From an uncultured Angelakisella sp. (GTDB lineage: Bacteria; Bacillota; Clostridia; Oscillospirales; Ruminococcaceae): DNA of 64,000 nt. The DNA lies in contig CAKSYU010000005.1 of the NCBI GenBank assembly GCA_934524965.1, positions 10,524 to 74,523 on the forward strand. Direction: 5' to 3'. This document shows, piece after piece, positions 32,688 to 41,377 of this stretch. The position numbers and the translations under genes are program-made. Within the stretch, counting starts at the first letter, position 1, and each line of letters opens with the position of its first letter. The notes beneath the pieces were generated by a model, which saw only the letters and a program-made list of their open reading frames with translations, was not told the DNA's origin and did no database searches.

Positions 32688-33473
32688 ATGGTAACATTTT
32701 ATCCGCTCTCCAGCGGCAGCAGCGGCAACAGCTGCTATCTTTCCGCCGGCGAGGGGCAGGGCGGTCTGCTCATTGATGCGGGCATCTCCGCCCGCCGTAT
32801 CCGGCAGACCCTCTGCGATGCCAATATCGACCCCGCCGGTCTGCGGGGGATCCTTATCACCCACGACCACGCCGACCATGTGGCAGGGCTGCGGGTGCTG
32901 GCAAAGCAGCTTCGCCTGCCGGTGTACGCCACCGCCGGCACGCTGGAGCGCCTGACCGCATTGGTAGAGGCGGGTACCCGCCTGATCCCGCTGGAAGCGG
33001 AGCAGGAGATCGCCGGTATGGGCGTGCGGTGGTTCGCCACCCAGCACGATGCTCCCGATTCCTGCGGCTTCCGCATCGAGGCGGGCAGCCGCAACATCGG
33101 CTTTGCCACCGACCTGGGGTGCGTCACCCCCACCGTGTGGGAGCACCTTTTGGGCAGTCACCTCACCGTGCTGGAATCCAATTACGAGGACAGTGTCCTC
33201 ATGAACTGCGGCTACCCCTATTATCTCAAGCAGCGTATCCGCTCGGAGTACGGGCACCTTTCCAATGCCGAAGCCGCCCGCACCGTCACGGAGCTGGCAC
33301 AGCGCGGCACGGCGCACTTTGTGCTGGCGCACCTCAGCCGGGAGAGCAATACCCCCGCCTTGGCGCGCGGCAATACCGAAGCGGCGCTTGCCACCGCCGG
33401 TATGCAGCCGGAGCGGGATTACCGCCTGTGGGTCGCCCCGCGGGACTGCGCCGGCAGCATGATCCGTTTTTGA
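32688..33473 (+). CDS. MBL-fold metallohydrolase, WalJ/YycJ-like
   Basis: 261 residues from ATG 32688, with CGAGGTG upstream; the longer open frame runs back through the inverted repeat and is not credible. The metallo-beta-lactamase motif is THDHADH, with GGLLIDAG near the N-terminus and later SNYEDSVL and LSRESNTP, the last resembling the WalJ/YycJ group. These proteins are associated with cell-wall regulation and DNA repair in Firmicutes. It is 11 bp upstream of rlmH, and the MBL-rlmH pairing is common in this phylum. Confidence 0.85.
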   Translation: MVTFYPLSSGSSGNSCYLSAGEGQGGLLIDAGISARRIRQTLCDANIDPAGLRGILITHDHADHVAGLRVLAKQLRLPVYATAGTLERLTALVEAGTRLIPLEAEQEIAGMGVRWFATQHDAPDSCGFRIEAGSRNIGFATDLGCVTPTVWEHLLGSHLTVLESNYEDSVLMNCGYPYYLKQRIRSEYGHLSNAEAARTVTELAQRGTAHFVLAHLSRESNTPALARGNTEAALATAGMQPERDYRLWVAPRDCAGSMIRF

Positions 33474-33484
33474 GGAGGAGAAAC

Positions 33485-33958
33485 ATGCTGAAAATACAGC
33501 TCATCGCCATCGGCAAGGTCAAGGAGGACTGGATGCGGCAGGGCATCGCCGAGTATCAGAAGCGGCTGGGCGCCTACTGCCGGTTCGAGATCATCGAGCT
33601 GGAGGAATACCGCCTGCCGGATAATCCCTCGGAAGCCGAGATCGCCCGCGGTCTGGAGGAGGAGGGGAACCGAATTCTCAAGAAGGCGTCGGGGCTTATC
33701 TTCCCGCTCTGCATCGAGGGGGAGATGCTCACCTCTCCGCAGCTTGCCCAGCTGATCGCCGCCTCCGCGCAGAAAAGCGGCTGCCTCAGCTTTATCATCG
33801 GCGGCAGCTACGGGCTTTCCCCACAGGTCAAGGCAGCAGCCGCCCGCCGGATCAGCTTCTCCCGCCTCACCTTCCCGCACCAGCTCGCCCGTGTGCTGCT
33901 GTGCGAGCAGCTCTACCGCGCCTGCTCCATTAACGCCGGCGCCAAGTATCATAAATAA
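33485..33958 (+). CDS. rlmH: 23S rRNA (pseudouridine-1915-N3)-methyltransferase
   Basis: 157 residues, the usual length. RlmH is a SPOUT methyltransferase that methylates pseudouridine 1915 in helix 69 of 23S rRNA. Visible motifs: FIIGGSYGLSPQV (SAM-binding knot) and the C-terminal LARVLLCEQLYRACSINAGAKYHK, near-invariant in RlmH. GAGGAG precedes the ATG by 5 nt. It closes the WalJ-like/rlmH unit. Confidence 0.95.
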   Translation: MLKIQLIAIGKVKEDWMRQGIAEYQKRLGAYCRFEIIELEEYRLPDNPSEAEIARGLEEEGNRILKKASGLIFPLCIEGEMLTSPQLAQLIAASAQKSGCLSFIIGGSYGLSPQVKAAAARRISFSRLTFPHQLARVLLCEQLYRACSINAGAKYHK

Positions 33959-33963
33959 TGCTT

Positions 33964-33996
33964 CCCCCCGCAGCCCATAGCTTCGGGGGGATTTTT
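33964..33996 (+). terminator. Terminator of rlmH
   Basis: CCCCCC pairs with GGGGGG around GCAGCCCATAGCTTC, followed by ATTTTT. It starts 6 bp after the stop. Confidence 0.8.
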
Positions 33997-35283
33997 CTGC
34001 TTTATCGCCTACCGGCGGGGCAAAATCGTTTCCCACTCCGTCCGCCTTGCGGTGCCCGAAAAAATCTTCGCGCTGCTCGCTTGCTCGATTTTTTCGACCG
34101 CTGCGGATGCTCCGCCTCGCTGCATCTGCCACAGGCAGCGCTCGGCTCTGCATCCCACTCCCCGCGACCCATAGCCTCCCCTGTGTAAGGGGAGGTGGCG
34201 AATGAAATGAGCCGGAGGGGTTGCCGGCAGAAACTATGGAAATAATCCCATCTCGCCTATCGGCGTCGCAAAGTTTTAATTAGGGCTTGGTTACTCCGCC
34301 TACCGGCGGGGTGGTACTTTTGCACCGCCTCGTCGGACGCAACCTCCGCTTCAATCGGGCAGACCCTCCGCTATGCTGCGGGCAGCCCTTTCCGCTGTGG
34401 TGCGTCCTCCTCTCCCCACAAGGTCTTACGACCTTGCGGGGACCCCAAATTCCAAAAGCGTTTTAGGGCTGCTGCCCTAAAAACCCACATCGCTTGGCTG
34501 CGCTGGATACGGATATTGTTTTTCTGCAGCAGCAGAAAAACAAATCCGTACGGCGCGCAGATGCGCTCAAAAAGTGTCTGCGACGCATTTTTATCGCCCG
34601 CGCGCTGGAGCGCGAAGGGCGAACCACCACCCCTCTCCCCTCCTCTGAGGAGGGGAACTAAGCCACAGGTGGGCTAACACTTGCGAGTTGGCTGCGCCTT
34701 TATGTTCATAGCAGTCGGCACTTGCCGAGCGCTGAAGTAAGACAAGCAGGAAGTGGGACAGGAACCCCCTCCCCCGCTTCGGGGGAGGGGAGGGGAAGGG
34801 GGCAGATGTGCCCACAGCCCCTTGTAAGCACCGTTTAGCCCACGCTTCGGGAAGCTGCCCTTTGGCTTTCCGAGCGGGCGTTCCGGTGCGTCGGGGTCTC
34901 GGGGTGTCCCCGAGCGTGTTTTGCAATAGGGGACCCCGACGGGTCGTACGACCCGTTGGGGAAAGGAGGAACGGCGGAGCGTTGGAGGGTTGTCTATTCC
35001 ATGGGAATAGCGACCTGACATGGAGCGTAGCCCGCGACGACGCGCACGAGCAAAAGGAAGTCCCCGCCGGATAGGCGTACAAGCCTGAACCTTTTATGAG
35101 GTTTTGCCCCGCCGTTAGGCGACAACAAACCATCGCCATAACCAATATCACCGATCCACTGCGATCTTCCCACCAAAAAAGCCCCCTTTCGGGAGCTTAG
35201 TTGTAAATTTATTGTAAATCTTTGTGCGAATTCAACACTTTCACTGCAAATCTGGTCGATTTCGTCCGTATTAGTGGAGGGGG
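33997..35283. other. 1.3-kb gene-free region of mixed repeats
   Basis: No convincing gene in either strand. The stretch is a patchwork of GC-rich hairpins and direct repeats: CTCCCCTGTGTAAGGGGAGG (34169-34188), TCCCCTCCTCTGAGGAGGGGA (34637-34657), CCCCCTCCCCC/GGGGGAGGGG (about 34766-34795), and GTCTTACGAC-type pairs near 34423-34433. The frames that stay open here have no ribosome site and low-complexity products (Arg/Pro/Gly-rich). It looks like an accumulation site of repetitive elements. Confidence 0.6.
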
Positions 35284-35913
35284 TCACTCCACCCCGTCCA
35301 GCAGCCGCTGCAAATTCTCCGCGAACTTCCCCAGATGGAATCCGTCCATCAGCCGGTGGTTCGCGTCAATGGAGTAGGGGAGCGTCAGCCGCCCGTCCGC
35401 TTCCCTGCGGTACTTCCCCCAAACCACCTGCGGCGTCCCGTCGTTAGGACCCTCCCGGTTGTTCAGTACACCGGTAAAGTCCAGCCACGGCAGGCAGCTC
35501 AGGTAGATCAGCCCCTCCATCTGCTCGTCCGTCTGGTCCAGCAGTCCGCTTTGCGCTGCGCTTTTTTCGGCTGTCCTCCGGCAGAATTCCGCAGGCTCCG
35601 GCGTCATTTCCACCGTCACTATGTGGAATAATTCGCTCCCCGCGCGCAGGTCGGTCAGGCTCGGGATCAGCTCCCCTACGCGCACGGGCGCGCCGCCCGC
35701 AAGCCGGTAGTGAAAGTTTTCGATCGGCTCCATGGCACGGATGCTGTACCAGCACAGCGCATAGTAAAAGCTCACTCCGTTTTCCTTGCACCAGCGGTGC
35801 AGTCGGGTCACATTAAGCCGGAAAGTGACCCCAAGGTAGGGGAATTGCTGGGCGGAAAACAGCTTGTAGTGTTCCCGCCGGTCCCAGGTGTTCAGGTCAA
35901 TGGGCTGTGCCAT
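35284..35913 (-). CDS. Chloramphenicol acetyltransferase-family protein
   Basis: 209 residues. The CAT trimer fold is indicated by WDRREHYKLF at the N-terminus, FYYALCWYSIRAMEPIENFHYR, and SCLPWLDFTGVLN. The catalytic motif HxxxDG is present as NHRLMDGFH, with His186. These bind acetyl-CoA and an O-acceptor. Many such genes in commensal Firmicutes do not give chloramphenicol resistance, so the acceptor is unproven. It is monocistronic and flanked by repeats on both sides, suggesting past rearrangement. Confidence 0.83.
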   Translation of the reverse strand: MAQPIDLNTWDRREHYKLFSAQQFPYLGVTFRLNVTRLHRWCKENGVSFYYALCWYSIRAMEPIENFHYRLAGGAPVRVGELIPSLTDLRAGSELFHIVTVEMTPEPAEFCRRTAEKSAAQSGLLDQTDEQMEGLIYLSCLPWLDFTGVLNNREGPNDGTPQVVWGKYRREADGRLTLPYSIDANHRLMDGFHLGKFAENLQRLLDGVE

Positions 35914-35988
35914 ATCGGTTCCTCCCGTTTCGCCTTACGGCAGATTTGGTTACTGCGTCTTTTGCGGCTTTGCCAAAAAGCCCCATTG

Positions 35989-36069
35989 CGCCCGCAGGGC
36001 GTTTTTGCTCCGCAAAAACTGACGGTCTGCGACCGTCAAGCCCGCCTGCGGCGGGCTGCCCTGCGGGCG
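35989..36069. repeat. Cloverleaf-type GC repeat, copy 2
   Basis: Outer arms CGCCCGCAGGGC (35989-36000) and GCCCTGCGGGCG (36058-36069). Three inner hairpins: GTTTTTGC/GCAAAAAC (loop TCC), GACGGTC/GACCGTC (loop TGC), and AGCCCGCC/GGCGGGCT (loop TGC). It lies between the CAT-like gene start and the nfnB stop. Confidence 0.9.
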
Positions 36070-36109
36070 TCTCCCCGCCGGTCTCCCGCCGCAATTTTCA
36101 GCAAAGCTT

Positions 36110-37522
36110 TTAGTCCCAGGCGGCGGCTTCGCCGCTCAGGTATTCGTCGATCTCCTTTGCCGCCTGCCGTCCGGCACCCATTGCCAGAATGACGGTGGCG
36201 GCACCGGTCACGGCGTCGCCGCCGGCAAAAACGGCAGGCATGGTGGTGCGGCAGCTCTTTTCGGCGGTCAGCAGCCGTCCCCGCCGGTCGGCATCAAGGT
36301 GGGGGGTGGTGCGGTGCAGCAGCGGGTTCGGTGTGGTGCCGATCGCCATGATAACGGCGTCACAGGGCAGGGTGAATTGGGCACCCGGCAGCACCTCGGG
36401 GCGGCGGCGACCGCTTTCGTCCGGTTCGCCCAGCACCATGGTGTCGCACCGTATGCCGGCGACAAAGCCGTTTTCGTCTCCCAGGATCTCCACGGGGTTG
36501 GTCAGCAGCCGGAAGGTGACGCCCTCCTCTTCGGCGTGCTCCACCTCCTCGGCTCTTGCCGGCAGCTCCTCCCGTCCCCGCCGGTAAACGATGGTCACTT
36601 CGGCGCCGCAGCGCAGGGCACAGCGCGCCGCGTCCATCGCCACATTGCCGCCGCCGACCACCACCACATGCTTGGCGGGCATTAGGGGGGTCATGGCGTC
36701 CGGCTGGGCGGCATGCATCAAGTTGATGCGGGTCAGCCATTCATTGGCGGAAAAGACGCCGCACAGCGTCTCGCCGGGAATGCCCATAAAGTTGGGCAGC
36801 CCCGCCCCGCTGCCAAGAAACACGGCGGAAAAGCCGCGGTTCAGCAGCTCCTGCACCGGCAGGGTGCGACCGATGACGGTATCCGTTTCGAGGGTGACGC
36901 CCAGCTTTTGCAGAGCGGCGACCTCCTCGCTTAAAATGCTTTTCGGCAGGCGGAACGCCGGAATGCCGTAAGCCAGCACGCCGCCGGCGGTGTGCAGTGC
37001 CTCAAAAACGGTGACGGAATAGCCCATTCTTGCCAGTTCGCCCGCGCAGGCAAGCCCGGCGGGACCGGAGCCGACCACCGCCACCTTTTTGCCCTTTTCT
37101 TCGGGACGGGGCAGGAAATTCGTTTCGGGGTGGGTGCGGTGCCAATCGGCAACAAAGCGCTCCAGCCGCCCGATGGCAACGCTTTCCCCCTTTTTGCCGC
37201 GGACGCAGACCGCCTGACACTGGCTTTCCTGCGGACAGACCCTACCGCAGACGGCGGGCAGGGTGTTATCTGCCGAAAGGATCTGCCAGGCGGCGGCAAA
37301 GTCGCCCTCGGCGACCCTGGCGATAAACTGCGGGATATGCACCCCGACGGGGCAGCCGGAACGGCAGGGGGCGTTGGGGCAATCGAGGCAGCGGCGCGCC
37401 TCCCCGATGGCGGTATTTTCATCATAGCCCAGTGCTACCTCCTCAAAATTGCAGCGGCGGCAGTCAGGGGACTGCACCGGCATGGGGGCGGCGGCAGGGG
37501 AGAGGTTAAGATCTTTTTTCAC
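36110..37522 (-). CDS. nfnB: NfnB-like (GltD-family) subunit of NAD-dependent ferredoxin:NADP oxidoreductase
   Basis: 470 residues from GTG 37522, with AGAGGAATTCCC upstream. It has an N-terminal pair of Cys-rich 4Fe-4S segments (CRRCNFEEV, then CLDCPNAPCRSGCPVGVHIP and CGRVCPQESQC), then a GltD-like FAD/NADPH module (VAVVGSGPAGLACAGELARMGY, VVVGGGNVAMDAARCA, FAGGDAVTGAATVILAMGAGR). GltD alone is the alternative. The NfnA-type gene just upstream on the same strand makes an electron-bifurcating NfnAB complex the best call: it couples NADH and reduced ferredoxin to NADPH. Confidence 0.83.
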   Translation of the reverse strand: MKKDLNLSPAAAPMPVQSPDCRRCNFEEVALGYDENTAIGEARRCLDCPNAPCRSGCPVGVHIPQFIARVAEGDFAAAWQILSADNTLPAVCGRVCPQESQCQAVCVRGKKGESVAIGRLERFVADWHRTHPETNFLPRPEEKGKKVAVVGSGPAGLACAGELARMGYSVTVFEALHTAGGVLAYGIPAFRLPKSILSEEVAALQKLGVTLETDTVIGRTLPVQELLNRGFSAVFLGSGAGLPNFMGIPGETLCGVFSANEWLTRINLMHAAQPDAMTPLMPAKHVVVVGGGNVAMDAARCALRCGAEVTIVYRRGREELPARAEEVEHAEEEGVTFRLLTNPVEILGDENGFVAGIRCDTMVLGEPDESGRRRPEVLPGAQFTLPCDAVIMAIGTTPNPLLHRTTPHLDADRRGRLLTAEKSCRTTMPAVFAGGDAVTGAATVILAMGAGRQAAKEIDEYLSGEAAAWD

Positions 37523-37573
37523 GGGAATTCCTCTTTTCGGGGTAAAATAGGAGATACGGAAAGACTGGGGAGA

Positions 37574-37661
37574 ACCGCCCGAAGGGCGTTTCGGCGCAGC
37601 CGAAACCGGCGGTCGCAGACCGCCGAAGCCGTCCCGCGGGACGGCTTGCCCTTCGGGCGGT
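37574..37661. repeat. Cloverleaf-type GC repeat, copy 3 (inside nfn operon)
   Basis: Outer arms ACCGCCCGAAGGGC (37574-37587) and GCCCTTCGGGCGGT (37648-37661). Three inner hairpins: GTTTCGGC/GCCGAAAC (loop GCA), CGGCGGTC/GACCGCCG (loop GCA), and a full palindrome around AAGCCGTCCC. It sits in the gap between nfnA and nfnB. Confidence 0.9.
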
Positions 37662-37694
37662 GCGGCCCAGCCGGAGGTTCCGGTCAAGGCGGTG

Positions 37695-38540
37695 TTATTT
37701 CGGCTCCAGCCCCAGAAGGCGGCAGGCAGCCTCGCGGCTTTGCTGCTCCTGCGGGCGGTAAATTCTGCCGCGGCGGATCGCTTCGGCAAAATCCACCTGA
37801 TGCCCGTCGAATTCCGGTCCGTCCACACAGGCAAAGCGGACCTCGCCGCCGACGGTAAGGCGGCAGCAGCCGCACATACCGGTGCCGTCGATCATAATGG
37901 GGTTCATGCTGACGGTGCAGGGGGTCTGATAACGGGCGGTGAGGTCGCTGACCGCTTTCATCATGGGCAGCGGACCGATGGCAAACACCATATCGAACCG
38001 TTCACCCTCCTGTAAAAGCCGCTCCAGCGCGCCGGTGACAAAGCCCTTTTCGCCGGCGGTGCCGTCATCGCTGCACAGCAGGAAGCGGTCGCTGGCTTCG
38101 GTCATCTCCTGCTCCAGAATAACCTGCGGCTTACCGCGAAAGCCGGCAATGGCGGTGACACGGCAGCCCTGACGGTGCAGGGCGGCGGCGGTGGGCAGGG
38201 CGATGGCGCAGCCCAGTCCTCCGCCGATGACGGCGGCATTGCGGTAACCCTCGATGTGGCTGGGACACCCCAAGGGTCCCGCAAAGGTGGGGAGGCTGTC
38301 GCCCACCGAAAGGCTGTCCAGCAGCAGGGTGGTGCCGCCGACGACCTGATAGACGATGGTGACGGTGCCGGCTGCGGGGTCAAAATCCGAGATGGTGAGG
38401 GGGATACGCTCGGCGTCCTCGGTGGGACGCAGAATGATGAACTGACCGGCAGCGGCGTGGGTGGCGACTTCCGGCGCCGAGACGACCATGCGGCTGATGC
38501 CTGCCGCAAGGGTTTCCTTGCGGAGAATGGGTGCTTTCAT
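37695..38540 (-). CDS. nfnA: NfnA-like (PyrK-type) subunit of NAD-dependent ferredoxin:NADP oxidoreductase
   Basis: 281 residues. Ferredoxin-NADP reductase fold: FAD region FIILRPTEDAERIPLTISDF, NAD region AVIGGGLGCAIALPTAAALHRQG. The C-terminal 2Fe-2S site reads DGTGMCGCC, then FACVDGPEFDGHQVDF, diagnostic of NfnA/SudB. With the NfnB-type gene 172 bp downstream it forms the bifurcating transhydrogenase NfnAB. A gap containing a cloverleaf repeat separates the two. Confidence 0.85.
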   Translation of the reverse strand: MKAPILRKETLAAGISRMVVSAPEVATHAAAGQFIILRPTEDAERIPLTISDFDPAAGTVTIVYQVVGGTTLLLDSLSVGDSLPTFAGPLGCPSHIEGYRNAAVIGGGLGCAIALPTAAALHRQGCRVTAIAGFRGKPQVILEQEMTEASDRFLLCSDDGTAGEKGFVTGALERLLQEGERFDMVFAIGPLPMMKAVSDLTARYQTPCTVSMNPIMIDGTGMCGCCRLTVGGEVRFACVDGPEFDGHQVDFAEAIRRGRIYRPQEQQSREAACRLLGLEPK

Positions 38541-38574
38541 GGGGGATACCTGCTTTCTTTTCTACGAGGAATAT

Positions 38575-38616
38575 AAGTCCGGATTATAGGACACGGCTTC
38601 TGCTATACTGGGGACA
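38575..38616 (+). promoter_or_regulatory. Promoter of the 40-residue ORF, twin of the 56233 promoter
   Basis: AAGTCCGGATTATAGGACA (19 bases) followed by TCTGCTATACT and GGACAG. TGCTATACT is an extended -10. The same 19-mer and the same spacing to TCTGCTAT and GGACAG recur at 56233-56275. GTCC-N8-GGAC forms a dyad. Confidence 0.7.
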
Positions 38617-38641
38617 GTAAAGCGAAAGGGGCGTGCCGGAT

Positions 38642-38764
38642 ATGCGTTATGAGATGAAGTTTGTGCGGGGCCATGTGGAGATCTACGACGGGGAGGGGAA
38701 CTTTGTGTTCTCCGCCGATAACGAGCGGGAGGCGGAGGAAGACCTGCAGCTGCTTTCCGCCTGA
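38642..38764 (+). CDS. 40-residue acidic small protein
   Basis: ATG 38642 follows AAAGGGG at 9-nt spacing. 40 residues, ending TGA 38762-38764. It starts with basic and aromatic residues (MRYEMKFVRGHVEIYD) and ends acidic (NEREAEEDLQLL). It reads like a small folded beta-alpha protein. No family is recognised. It is driven by a promoter whose twin drives a 99-residue protein at 56305. Confidence 0.6.
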   Translation: MRYEMKFVRGHVEIYDGEGNFVFSADNEREAEEDLQLLSA

Positions 38765-38784
38765 AGTAGGTGCGGGAGGCAGGT

Positions 38785-38873
38785 TCGGGCGGCAGCCCGA
38801 CCGACCCGCAGGGTCGGTCAGCGCCCCCCAAGGGGGGCGTGCGGCGGCTTTGCCGCCGCGGGCTGCCGCCCGA
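38785..38873. repeat. Cloverleaf-type GC repeat, copy 4
   Basis: Outer arms TCGGGCGGCAGCCCG (38785-38799) and CGGGCTGCCGCCCGA (38859-38873), 15 bp perfect. Three inner hairpins: ACCGACCC/GGGTCGGT (loop GCA), CGCCCCCC/GGGGGGCG (loop AA), and GCGGCGGC/GCCGCCGC (loop TTT). It starts 20 bp after the 40-residue ORF. Confidence 0.92.
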
Positions 38874-38902
38874 TGCCCCCGCCTTATATTCCGATCCGCG
38901 CC

Positions 38903-39784
38903 TTACACTATAAGGGTCACGGCGTTTTTGTTATTGATGATGTGGGTGTGGGTAAAGGAGCCGCCGAATTCGCCGTCGATGGTCCAGCTGATGGAGTGAC
39001 TCGCCTCAAAGACGATATCCGAGGCACGTAGCATCTTTACCAGCGGTCCGTCATAATTCTGGGTCATCAGGGCGGTCAGCATCGCCTGCGCCTCGATGGC
39101 GTTTAAGGGATTTTTGACCAGCAGCAGCTCATACATACCGTCATCGAGAAGCACCCGTTCGGGATCGAGCTTTAAGACGCCGCCCAGCGAGATGGTATTG
39201 GTGACGGCGCCGAACAGGTAGTCCTCCTCAAACTGCTCCCCATCGGCGGTGATCCGAACATGAATGGGCTGGATCTTGCCAAGGCTTTTGACTCCCTCCA
39301 GAATGTAGGCGAGGTGCCCCAGCGCGTTTTTGATCTCCTGCGGGGTGGCATAGCTTGTCTCGGTAAAGGCACCGAAGGCGGCGATATAGTTGAAATAGCG
39401 GTCGTTCAGCGTGCCGACATCCATGTGGAACTCATTGCCGGTGACAGCGCGCAGGGCGGATTCCTCCACACGGGCGGGCAGCCGCAGGCTAACGGCAAGG
39501 TCATTGGTGGAGCCGAGGGGGATATATCCCATCGGGCGGCGGTCCTCCCGCTGCATCATGCCGCTGACCATTTCGTTGAGGGTGCCGTCGCCGCCGCAGC
39601 AGACGATAAGATCGAAGCGTCCGGCGTCCTCCACCACCTTGCGGGTGCAGTCCTGACGGGCACGGGTGGGATAAACAGTGACCTCGTAATCGTGGTCGGC
39701 AAAAATTTTGACCATCTTGTAAAGATCGGTCTGCGCCTGACTGCGTCCGGCGATGGGGTTGATGATAAACAGAAGTTTTTTCAT
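38903..39784 (-). CDS. Diacylglycerol kinase family lipid kinase
   Basis: 293 residues. The DAGK catalytic domain reads FIINPIAGRS at the start, then VCCGGDGTLNEMVSG (nucleotide-binding) and YIPLGSTNDLAVSL. The C-terminal half has the DgkB/YegS sandwich (LLDDGMYELLLVKN). Members phosphorylate diacylglycerol or related lipids in membrane turnover. No signal sequence. Alternative: sphingosine or other lipid kinase; specificity is not readable. It appears monocistronic, followed by a repeat and the 40-residue gene on the other strand. Confidence 0.87.
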   Translation of the reverse strand: MKKLLFIINPIAGRSQAQTDLYKMVKIFADHDYEVTVYPTRARQDCTRKVVEDAGRFDLIVCCGGDGTLNEMVSGMMQREDRRPMGYIPLGSTNDLAVSLRLPARVEESALRAVTGNEFHMDVGTLNDRYFNYIAAFGAFTETSYATPQEIKNALGHLAYILEGVKSLGKIQPIHVRITADGEQFEEDYLFGAVTNTISLGGVLKLDPERVLLDDGMYELLLVKNPLNAIEAQAMLTALMTQNYDGPLVKMLRASDIVFEASHSISWTIDGEFGGSFTHTHIINNKNAVTLIV

Positions 39785-39885
39785 GTGCGGTTTCTCCTTA
39801 GCATCAATTTGGCATCGGTTTATGGGGGGAAAGGATCATTCCCAAAGGGGCGGCGCCCCGTCATGACGGGGGGATCTGCGAGGAG

Positions 39886-40872
39886 TCAGCGGTAGGCGTC
39901 AAGGATCCCCTGCAAATGGCGGCAGAACTGCTGCACGACCGGCTGGGGCGAAAGGATCCTGACCGGTGTGCCCAGTCCGGTGAGCCACGCGAAGAACTGC
40001 GGACTGGGGACGACCTCCACGGTGACGGTGAAGCCGCCCTCGCAGTCGGGGGTAAGGATCATATCCCGACCGAAGCGGTCAAAGACGATATTCGCCATGG
40101 AGCTTTCAAACCGCAGCGTGACCTGCTGCGGCTCGCCGCTGTACATACCGAACACCTTGCGGGAATAGGCGGCGGGGTCAAAGCCCGCGAACAGCTCCTT
40201 GCCCTGCCGTTCCTCGCCGGTCTGGGAGATGGCTTCCATTTTATCCACGCGGTAGTGGCGGCGCTCGGCGTGCTCGGCATCGTAGCCGACAAGGTAGTAA
40301 TTTTCGTCGTCCCACAGCAGCGCCCACGGGCTGATGTGGTAGCGCTTGCCCTCGTGCCGGTATTTCTTTTTGCCGGTCATGTCCCAATCGAAGTAGCGGA
40401 AGGTGATCTGGCTGCCGGCGGCGATGGCGCTGTGGAGGGCATCGACATTGTAGTAGATGCTTTCGTTCATATTCTTGATGCGGTGGGCGACATAGACCTG
40501 ACGGCGGAGCGCCTGCGCCTCATGGCGGCTTGCCAGCTTTTCCAGCTTGGCGATCAGCTCGTTGCTTTTGCGCAGGGAGAGAAATTTACTGCTCTGCACG
40601 GCGTCGACAAGGAGCTTTAATTCGGGGAGCTGAAACTGGCGGTTGGCGATATAGTAGCCGCCGTCCTGCGCCTTGCGGTACTCGATATCCAGTCCGGTGC
40701 TGCGCAGCCCGTCGAGGTCATCGTAGATGCTTTTGCGCTCGGCGGCGATATCGTGCTGGGCAAGGTATTCAATCATCTGGGGAATGGTGACAGGGTGTGC
40801 CTCATCGGTATTTTCCAGCAGGAACTGCCGGAGATACAGGCATTTGAGCTTCTGCTTGGCGGAACGGGGCAT
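39886..40872 (-). CDS. WYL-domain transcriptional regulator
   Basis: 328 residues. N-terminal HTH (about 1-65; TIPQMIEYLAQHDIAAERKSIYDDLDGLRSTGLDIEY) with a DeoR-like winged helix, followed by a WYL domain (about 140-210; ITFRYFDWDMTGKKKYRHEGKRYHISPWALLWDDENYYLVGYD) and a C-terminal WCX-like part. WYL proteins sense small ligands or DNA ends and regulate adjacent or stress genes. Its start has AGGAGG. It is separated from the lipid kinase by about 100 bp. Confidence 0.85.
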   Translation of the reverse strand: MPRSAKQKLKCLYLRQFLLENTDEAHPVTIPQMIEYLAQHDIAAERKSIYDDLDGLRSTGLDIEYRKAQDGGYYIANRQFQLPELKLLVDAVQSSKFLSLRKSNELIAKLEKLASRHEAQALRRQVYVAHRIKNMNESIYYNVDALHSAIAAGSQITFRYFDWDMTGKKKYRHEGKRYHISPWALLWDDENYYLVGYDAEHAERRHYRVDKMEAISQTGEERQGKELFAGFDPAAYSRKVFGMYSGEPQQVTLRFESSMANIVFDRFGRDMILTPDCEGGFTVTVEVVPSPQFFAWLTGLGTPVRILSPQPVVQQFCRHLQGILDAYR

Positions 40873-40972
40873 AGGCGACCTCCTTTACAGCGGATCTTCA
40901 CCCTCATTCTACCACAGGGGATGGCAAAATACAATGGACAAAGACCCATAAGGGGGACATAGGGGGAGGATA

Positions 40973-41333
40973 AACTAATTTGTTAGTTCCTGTTTCCCTC
41001 CTGCTCGGAGGGAGGATAGTTTGTACTGGGCGCAAGCAAGGGGGAACCCTCTCTTGCAGGGTTCCCCCTCTTGCCGGAACGATCCGCCGGATCGTCCCGA
41101 CAATTCAACCCCTTTCGGAGCGCCCTCCGGAATACTGTGGGGAAAGTTTGTGGAAGCTGCTTGCATCAAAAATATCTGGCGATATTTTTGAGACTGCGCT
41201 GAGGGATTTCGCGCTCTGCGGAGCGCGACCAAGGCTCCGCCTTTGGAAACCGCAAGCCTTTTGAAAAAGGCTTGACCGAAAACTTTTGCGTTTTGGTTCT
41301 TGGTTCGCGCGGGTGCGGGCGGGCGCACGCGAG
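40973..41333. other. Gene-free repeat region between WYL gene and secA
   Basis: About 360 bp with hairpins and low-quality open frames. At 41192-41275 a degenerate three-hairpin unit is visible: GCGCTC/GAGCGC (loop TGCG), CCAAGGC/GCCTTTGG (loop TCC) and CAAGCCTTTT/AAAAGGCTTG. The middle hairpin resembles CCGAGGC/GCCTCGG in the repeat at 59448. No gene is supported. Confidence 0.55.
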
Positions 41334-41366
41334 AAAAAAGACACCTCCTGAAAAGAGGTGTCTTTG
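41334..41366 (-). terminator. Terminator of secA
   Basis: AAAGACACCTC pairs with GAGGTGTCTTT around CTGAAAA, with a T run on the minus strand. It lies 12 bp after the stop. Confidence 0.87.
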
Positions 41367-41377
41367 GGAAAACCTGA

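Noticed and set aside
34591..35287. Several short genes in the repeat region 34.6-35.3 kb
   Set aside because: Overlapping frames in different phases, no ribosome sites, Arg/Pro-rich low-complexity products.
36110..37522. Glutamate synthase small subunit
   Set aside because: No large GltB subunit nearby, and the partner gene upstream is NfnA-like with its 2Fe-2S site, so NfnB is preferred.
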